A stretch of DNA of 16,837 nt from JBFMHD01 sp040752395 [NCBI: Candidatus Hydrogenedentota bacterium] (GTDB lineage Bacteria > JBFMHD01): contig JBFMHD010000033.1 in the NCBI GenBank assembly GCA_040752395.1, forward strand, positions 1 through 16,837. Direction: 5' to 3'. The translations under genes and the position numbers were made by a program. Below are positions 13,672-16,837 of the stretch, in pieces; positions within the stretch are counted from its first letter, which is position 1; each line of letters begins with the position of its first letter. The notes beneath the pieces were generated by a model. It was given only the letters and a program-made list of their open reading frames with translations, was not told the origin of the DNA and ran no database searches.

Positions 13672-15476
13672 TTAAGATCAGATAAAATTGTAGATTCTAA
13701 ACCCACAAGAAGTAAATCCAGTTTATCTTCCCTGCCTTGCAATTCATAGACACTGTATTTTTCTCTACCTCCACGTCTATCTATAATAGCAACGCTTGTC
13801 CTTATCTCTCCTTTAACGTATAAAATTGAGCCTGCTATAATAACATCTCCTTTAACTAAATCAATGTACTCTAAAATTGAGTAACCTGACTGAAGATTCA
13901 ATGGTTCCTCTAATAAAACACAATCTTCTTTTTCAGATATCCTGTTTTTTAAATAATCTACTACTCGCTGTGATATCCAGGAATTATAGGTATTAAAACC
14001 ATAGGCTTGAAATGGTAGGACTGTTACACCTGTAATCTTCTGCAATTTAGGTATAAACTTTCCTGCATATCTTTTTTCTTCCTGGATTGTTTCTCCTGTC
14101 TCGCTCTTGGGTCTTTCTTTTATTATGATTTCTTTAGGAGGGACATAAACTTTTTCTTCCTCTTTTTTTGTTTCTTGTTCTTTGATTATTTTCTCAGGTT
14201 GAGCCACTTCTTTTTCTTTGGATTTTGTTTTTAATTCTTTTAATTTTTCCTGGATATTTTTTAATCTATTGTAAAGCACAAGTATTTTTTCAGCATATCC
14301 AGATTTGTCTTCTTCTTTTGTCTCTTGTTTCATAAGCAGAGCTGTCTCTTTCATTTCAAGTGGACTGATATTAATATTGGTAGCACCTGCTTCAACATTT
14401 ATCAGACTGTTTTTATTCCCATATTTATCAAGAAGATACATAGAATTATCAGGGTCTTTAACCCATTTGCCGTCAACAATATAATTATATCCATAACTAC
14501 CTGTTCGCAGTTCAATAGTTGCGACCCATATCCCACTCTTTGTTCTGCTCATTTTCGTAACATCCGGTCTCCAGTTATTAAAATCACCGACAAGTAATAC
14601 ACTTCTTGCATCAGGTGCATATAAAGTGAATTGAACTTTACCATCAGGGAAAACCCGTGGTGATAGATTCATATCACCTATGCTCTCTATACTGCCGGTA
14701 TTAAATAAATCATATCTGGTTTTATATGTTTTTCTCTCATTCCTGTGTTGTTTTTTAACTGGTGTAATTTTGATTTCAGGTTCGCTTTTAGATACGATTT
14801 CTGGTTTTGTTCTTTTTATTTCTATTTCATCCTCTTTAACTACTATTACTGAAGCGTAGGCATTTTTGTAGGTTTCAACGAGGCTATTATTAGGGTCAAG
14901 AACATACTCTTCATCAACGCAATATTTATAATAATATTTACCTGGTTTTAATTCGAGTTTTGTCTCCCAGTAATTAGCATCAAGTTTATCAAGTGGGTTA
15001 GCATTTTTATCCCAGTTATTAAAAGTTCCTACTACTGATACCTCTTTAGCATTTTTGACCCTTAACCTGAAAATAACATAACCATCGTAGGCTTTAGGTT
15101 TTAAACTCTCATCTTCTATTAATTCATATTTCTTAGGGATAACAATCTCTTCTTTTTGAGGTTTTGTTTCTTCTATTTCTGGTTCTTCTCTTTCAATGTA
15201 TATTTCTTCAGGTCCTTCTTTTTTTATAGTAAAATCTTTTTTTGTAACATCCATTCCGAGTTCACGCATCTCGTTTATTAATTCATCATAAAGCGAATTA
15301 GCCTTTTGATTTGTAGGGTCTTTTGAGAGTATTTCTTCGAGTTGAGATTTTGCTTCTTTAAAATTACCAAGTATATAATTTTTAGCTGCTTCGTCGGTCA
15401 AATCCGCGCAAAGTAATCTTTTAGCAAGAAGCAAATATAACGCCACTAATCCTATACTTTTTATAAATTTATCCAC
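13668..15476 (-). CDS. Exported protein: TPR-like region, two glycogen-binding domains, CsgG/TolB-like C-terminus
   Basis: A 602-residue protein starting at GTG 15476; a stop codon lies two codons upstream in frame, and there is no strong ribosome binding site. Residues 1-24 form a signal peptide. Residues 27-75 look like one or two TPR helices (NYILGNFKEAKSQLEEILSK). AMPK1_CBM-like modules are at about 130-215 (VSVVGTFNNWD, YCVDEEYVLDP) and 278-363 (VLLVGDFNNWRPD, YIVDGKWVKDPDN). A coiled coil and Lys/Glu linker run to 475. The end (about 478-602, TGVTVLPFQ...ISQRVVDYLKNRI...DVIIAGSILYVKGEIRTSVAIID) has the strand pattern of CsgG/TolB-N/FlgO-like envelope domains. The gene heads the seven-gene run and overlaps its paralogue by four bases. 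Binding of alpha-glucan near the outer membrane is inference; no enzyme motif is seen. Confidence 0.86.
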   Translation of the reverse strand: MDKFIKSIGLVALYLLLAKRLLCADLTDEAAKNYILGNFKEAKSQLEEILSKDPTNQKANSLYDELINEMRELGMDVTKKDFTIKKEGPEEIYIEREEPEIEETKPQKEEIVIPKKYELIEDESLKPKAYDGYVIFRLRVKNAKEVSVVGTFNNWDKNANPLDKLDANYWETKLELKPGKYYYKYCVDEEYVLDPNNSLVETYKNAYASVIVVKEDEIEIKRTKPEIVSKSEPEIKITPVKKQHRNERKTYKTRYDLFNTGSIESIGDMNLSPRVFPDGKVQFTLYAPDARSVLLVGDFNNWRPDVTKMSRTKSGIWVATIELRTGSYGYNYIVDGKWVKDPDNSMYLLDKYGNKNSLINVEAGATNINISPLEMKETALLMKQETKEEDKSGYAEKILVLYNRLKNIQEKLKELKTKSKEKEVAQPEKIIKEQETKKEEEKVYVPPKEIIIKERPKSETGETIQEEKRYAGKFIPKLQKITGVTVLPFQAYGFNTYNSWISQRVVDYLKNRISEKEDCVLLEEPLNLQSGYSILEYIDLVKGDVIIAGSILYVKGEIRTSVAIIDRRGGREKYSVYELQGREDKLDLLLVGLESTILSDLK

Positions 15477-15502
15477 GGTCTATAAATCCATAATTTTTTT
15501 TA

Positions 15503-15532
15503 TATTTAATTCAATAATCCTGTTTAAGTCAA
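15503..15532 (-). promoter_or_regulatory. Putative promoter for the AMPK-CBM operon
   Basis: In minus sense TTGACT (15527-15532) is followed by an 18-base spacer and TAAATA (15503-15508). It is 27 bases from the GTG start at 15476. In AT-rich DNA such matches are not rare. Confidence 0.45.
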
Positions 15533-15576
15533 GCTTTAATTTAACAGGTTTCTGAAAAACCTTATTTTTTTAAAAC

Positions 15577-15590
15577 AGGTCTTTTGACCT
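15577..15590 (-). terminator. Possible terminator hairpin downstream of galT
   Basis: A 5-base-pair stem with a 4-base loop is followed in minus sense by GTTTTA and then A/T-rich DNA. The stem is short, so the call is weak; the hairpin at 15635-15648 may act together with it. Confidence 0.3.
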
Positions 15591-15730
15591 TCACTACATT
15601 ATATTGAAATTACGAAAAATAAAAAATGTAGTAAGCATCTTTAGATGCGTCTTTAAGAAAAGGTGTTTATATGAGCATAAATTTAATTGATTTGATCATA
15701 AGTCAAAATTCCCTCTAATCATAATTTCGC

Positions 15731-16723
15731 CTAACCTTGTCTTAAATAAGCAGCTGCTTCCTCAGGTGGTGTGGGATTAATAAAAAAACCAGTGCCAAGT
15801 TCAAAGCCTGCTTCAATAGTAAGTTTGGGTATTATCTCAAAATGAAAATGATATGATTCAGAAAACTGGGTGCGCAAAGGTGAGGTGTGCAAAACAAGAT
15901 TATAAGGCGAGTTTTCAAGAACTCTATAAATTCTTGCAAGGGTTTCTCTCAAAACCTCAGCTAATCCGCTTATCTCTTTTTTACCTATTATATCAAATGA
16001 ATGAAAATGCTTTCTTGGTAGCACCCAGCTTTCAAATGGAAATCTTGAGGCAAACGGACAAAAAGATACTGCTTCCTCATTCATAGCAATTATTCTTTTA
16101 ACGCCCCTTTCTTCCTCATCAATCATATCACAATAAACACATCTCTCTTTATAATCATAATGATATTTTGCTCCATATATCTCTTCTTTTATACGTTTCG
16201 GGATAACAGGTGTCCCTATAAGTTGAGAATGTGAATGTTCAAGTAAACCGCCAGCTGCTCTACCGTGATTTTTAAAAATCTGAACATATTTTAATCTTTC
16301 ATCTTTGCTTAAAGCCCTCAATCTATTATGAAAAGCCCATAAAACTTCTTCTATTGATTGGGAGTTCATAAGAGAGAGTATCTGATTGTGGTCAGATGTT
16401 TCTACAATAATCTCATGACACCCAAACCCGGCTATCTTATCATACATCCCCTCGCCCTTTCGTATAGCATCAATATCAGTCAGTAAAATAGGAAATTTAT
16501 TCGGTACAACTCTAACCCACCAGCCTGGCTCATTTGGTTTGGTACCTGGCTTACGAAAACCAAGTACCTCAGGAGGCGTATTCACTTCATTCCCCTCGCA
16601 CAATGGACAGAAACCTCCTTTTCTTGTTTTATCTTCGCTACCGAAGTCAGATGGTCGTTTGCCACGTTCAGTGGCTATAATAACCCATCTGCTTGTAACA
16701 GGGTCTTTTCTCCATTCAGGCAT
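15731..16723 (-). CDS. galT: GalT-family nucleotidyltransferase (galactose-1-phosphate uridylyltransferase or ADP-glucose phosphorylase type)
   Basis: A 330-residue HIT-superfamily enzyme. GalT moves UMP between UDP-glucose and galactose-1-phosphate (Leloir pathway); some relatives act on ADP-glucose. Visible features are the N-terminal RKDPVTSRWVIIATERGKRP, the zinc pair C39/C42 (FCPLC), VRVVPNKFP at 70-78, a second CxxC at 195/198, and the active site HSHSQ (163-167) with H165 the expected nucleophile. The usual galT site is HPH; Ser in the middle also occurs in bacterial members. I set the start at ATG 16723 because AGAGGAG lies just upstream and the product then begins MPEWRKDP, as in homologues. 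The longer frame to 16777 would add 18 residues encoded by repeat copy C. The neighbouring glucan-binding proteins make an ADP-glucose substrate worth considering. Confidence 0.9.
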   Translation of the reverse strand: MPEWRKDPVTSRWVIIATERGKRPSDFGSEDKTRKGGFCPLCEGNEVNTPPEVLGFRKPGTKPNEPGWWVRVVPNKFPILLTDIDAIRKGEGMYDKIAGFGCHEIIVETSDHNQILSLMNSQSIEEVLWAFHNRLRALSKDERLKYVQIFKNHGRAAGGLLEHSHSQLIGTPVIPKRIKEEIYGAKYHYDYKERCVYCDMIDEEERGVKRIIAMNEEAVSFCPFASRFPFESWVLPRKHFHSFDIIGKKEISGLAEVLRETLARIYRVLENSPYNLVLHTSPLRTQFSESYHFHFEIIPKLTIEAGFELGTGFFINPTPPEEAAAYLRQG

Positions 16724-16730
16724 AGTTACA

Positions 16731-16738
16731 TCTCCTCT
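16731..16738 (-). promoter_or_regulatory. Ribosome binding site that sets the galT start
   Basis: AGAGGAGA in minus sense, with AGGAG about eight bases before ATG 16723. It is the last part of the conserved block in repeat copy C and has the same sequence before the maf-like gene. Confidence 0.7.
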
Positions 16739-16837
16739 GGAAAACGCTGTAACTCTAATAATATCAAGTAGAAGCAAGAAGCAAGATAAACAAACATCTG
16801 GTTTTTCATCCTTTGTGTAGAGCGCAAAAACGCAATA
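16731..16837. repeat. Mosaic dispersed repeat, copy C
   Basis: Bases 16731-16762 are the conserved block (30 of 32 with copy B). The GC-rich hairpin of copies A and B is absent; instead AGAAGCA-AGAAGCA-AG follows at 16770-16785, the reverse of the CTTGCTT units elsewhere. GTGTAGAGCGCAAA (16815-16828) and AACGCAATA (16829-16837) match parts of copy A. The element reaches the window edge and probably continues. Confidence 0.75.

Larger units (their letters stand above)
15477..15730. other. Gap with several inverted repeats between galT and the AMPK-CBM operon
   Basis: This 254-base gap holds no convincing gene. It contains AGGTTT-ctgaa-AAACCT (15546-15562), followed in plus sense by an A/T run; AGGTC-TTTT-GACCT (15577-15590); an 8-base inverted repeat ACTACATT/AATGTAGT (15593-15600 and 15625-15632); and GCATC-TTTA-GATGC (15635-15648). 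In the galT direction the hairpins at 15635-15648 and 15577-15590 are followed by T-rich DNA and could end galT transcription. A 15-codon plus-strand ORF at 15671-15718 is noted separately. Confidence 0.5.

Noticed and set aside
15671-15718. 15-codon plus-strand ORF with AAAGGTG upstream (MSINLIDLIISQNSL)
   Set aside because: It is very short, ends before galT's antisense end, and leads into no downstream plus-strand gene, so a leader peptide is unsupported.
16724-16777. Longer galT start adding 18 residues
   Set aside because: The extension is encoded by repeat copy C, crosses the ribosome binding site at 16731-16738, and is not like the family N-terminus.
2745-16790. CRISPR array as explanation for the repeats
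   Set aside because: Units are 7-8 bases, not 25-40, lack regular unique spacers, and no cas gene is present.

Overview
The window is AT-rich bacterial DNA using the standard code, with almost all genes on the minus strand. The mix is a tRNA-Leu, RibD, a bifunctional-nuclease-family protein fused to a UVR motif, a prepilin peptidase, STAS and GGDEF signalling proteins, RtcB with archease, a Maf/MptE-like protein, and large secreted proteins with several AMPK-type glycogen-binding domains. This fits an uncultured Gram-negative-type lineage; Omnitrophota or a neighbouring candidate phylum is my guess from gene style only. No ribosomal RNA or marker gene is present to settle it.

Layout. Positions 1-4519 hold a minus-strand run read from right to left: STAS protein 1, a mosaic repeat (copy A), STAS protein 2, prepilin peptidase, DUF151-UVR protein, M24 aminopeptidase and ribD, which runs off the left edge. 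The run has a sigma70-like promoter at 4553-4580, with a perfect CRP-type palindrome just upstream. Positions 4520-4899 also hold a 33-codon minus-strand ORF with a strong ribosome binding site. A GAF-like/GGDEF protein (plus strand) and tRNA-Leu(UAG) follow. Positions 6161-15476 look like one long minus-strand operon of seven genes: two AMPK-CBM proteins (15476 to 11548), a MobA-like nucleotidyltransferase, a Maf/MptE-like protein, archease, RtcB and an iron-type alcohol dehydrogenase. Several of these overlap or are separated by a single base. A structured noncoding gap of 254 bases then separates a galT-family gene.

The most unusual feature is a scattered set of short repeats, most with a 7-base period (GTAGTCC, AGAAGCA, AACTCCT, GGGTTCT and others). 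They are assembled in different combinations between genes and, in frame, inside one gene. Three copies (3960-4160, 10881-10964, 16731-16837) share a conserved block, TTATTAGAGTTacaaCGTTTTtCAG in gene sense. In two copies the block runs directly into AGAGGAG, the apparent ribosome binding site of the maf-like and galT genes. The repeats also supply the C-terminus of the MobA-like protein and two linker segments of an AMPK-CBM protein. They resemble in style cyanobacterial heptanucleotide STRRs and Rickettsia palindromic elements that insert in frame; the link is an analogy, not a shown homology.

Functional picture. The AMPK-CBM pair has signal sequences, five glycogen-binding-type modules, long Lys/Glu linkers, and a C-terminal CsgG/TolB-like domain in one member. 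No catalytic domain is seen. Together with a galactose- or ADP-glucose-phosphate uridylyl/adenylyltransferase next door, they suggest an undescribed envelope-associated alpha-glucan recognition system. RtcB and archease form the usual RNA ligase pair.
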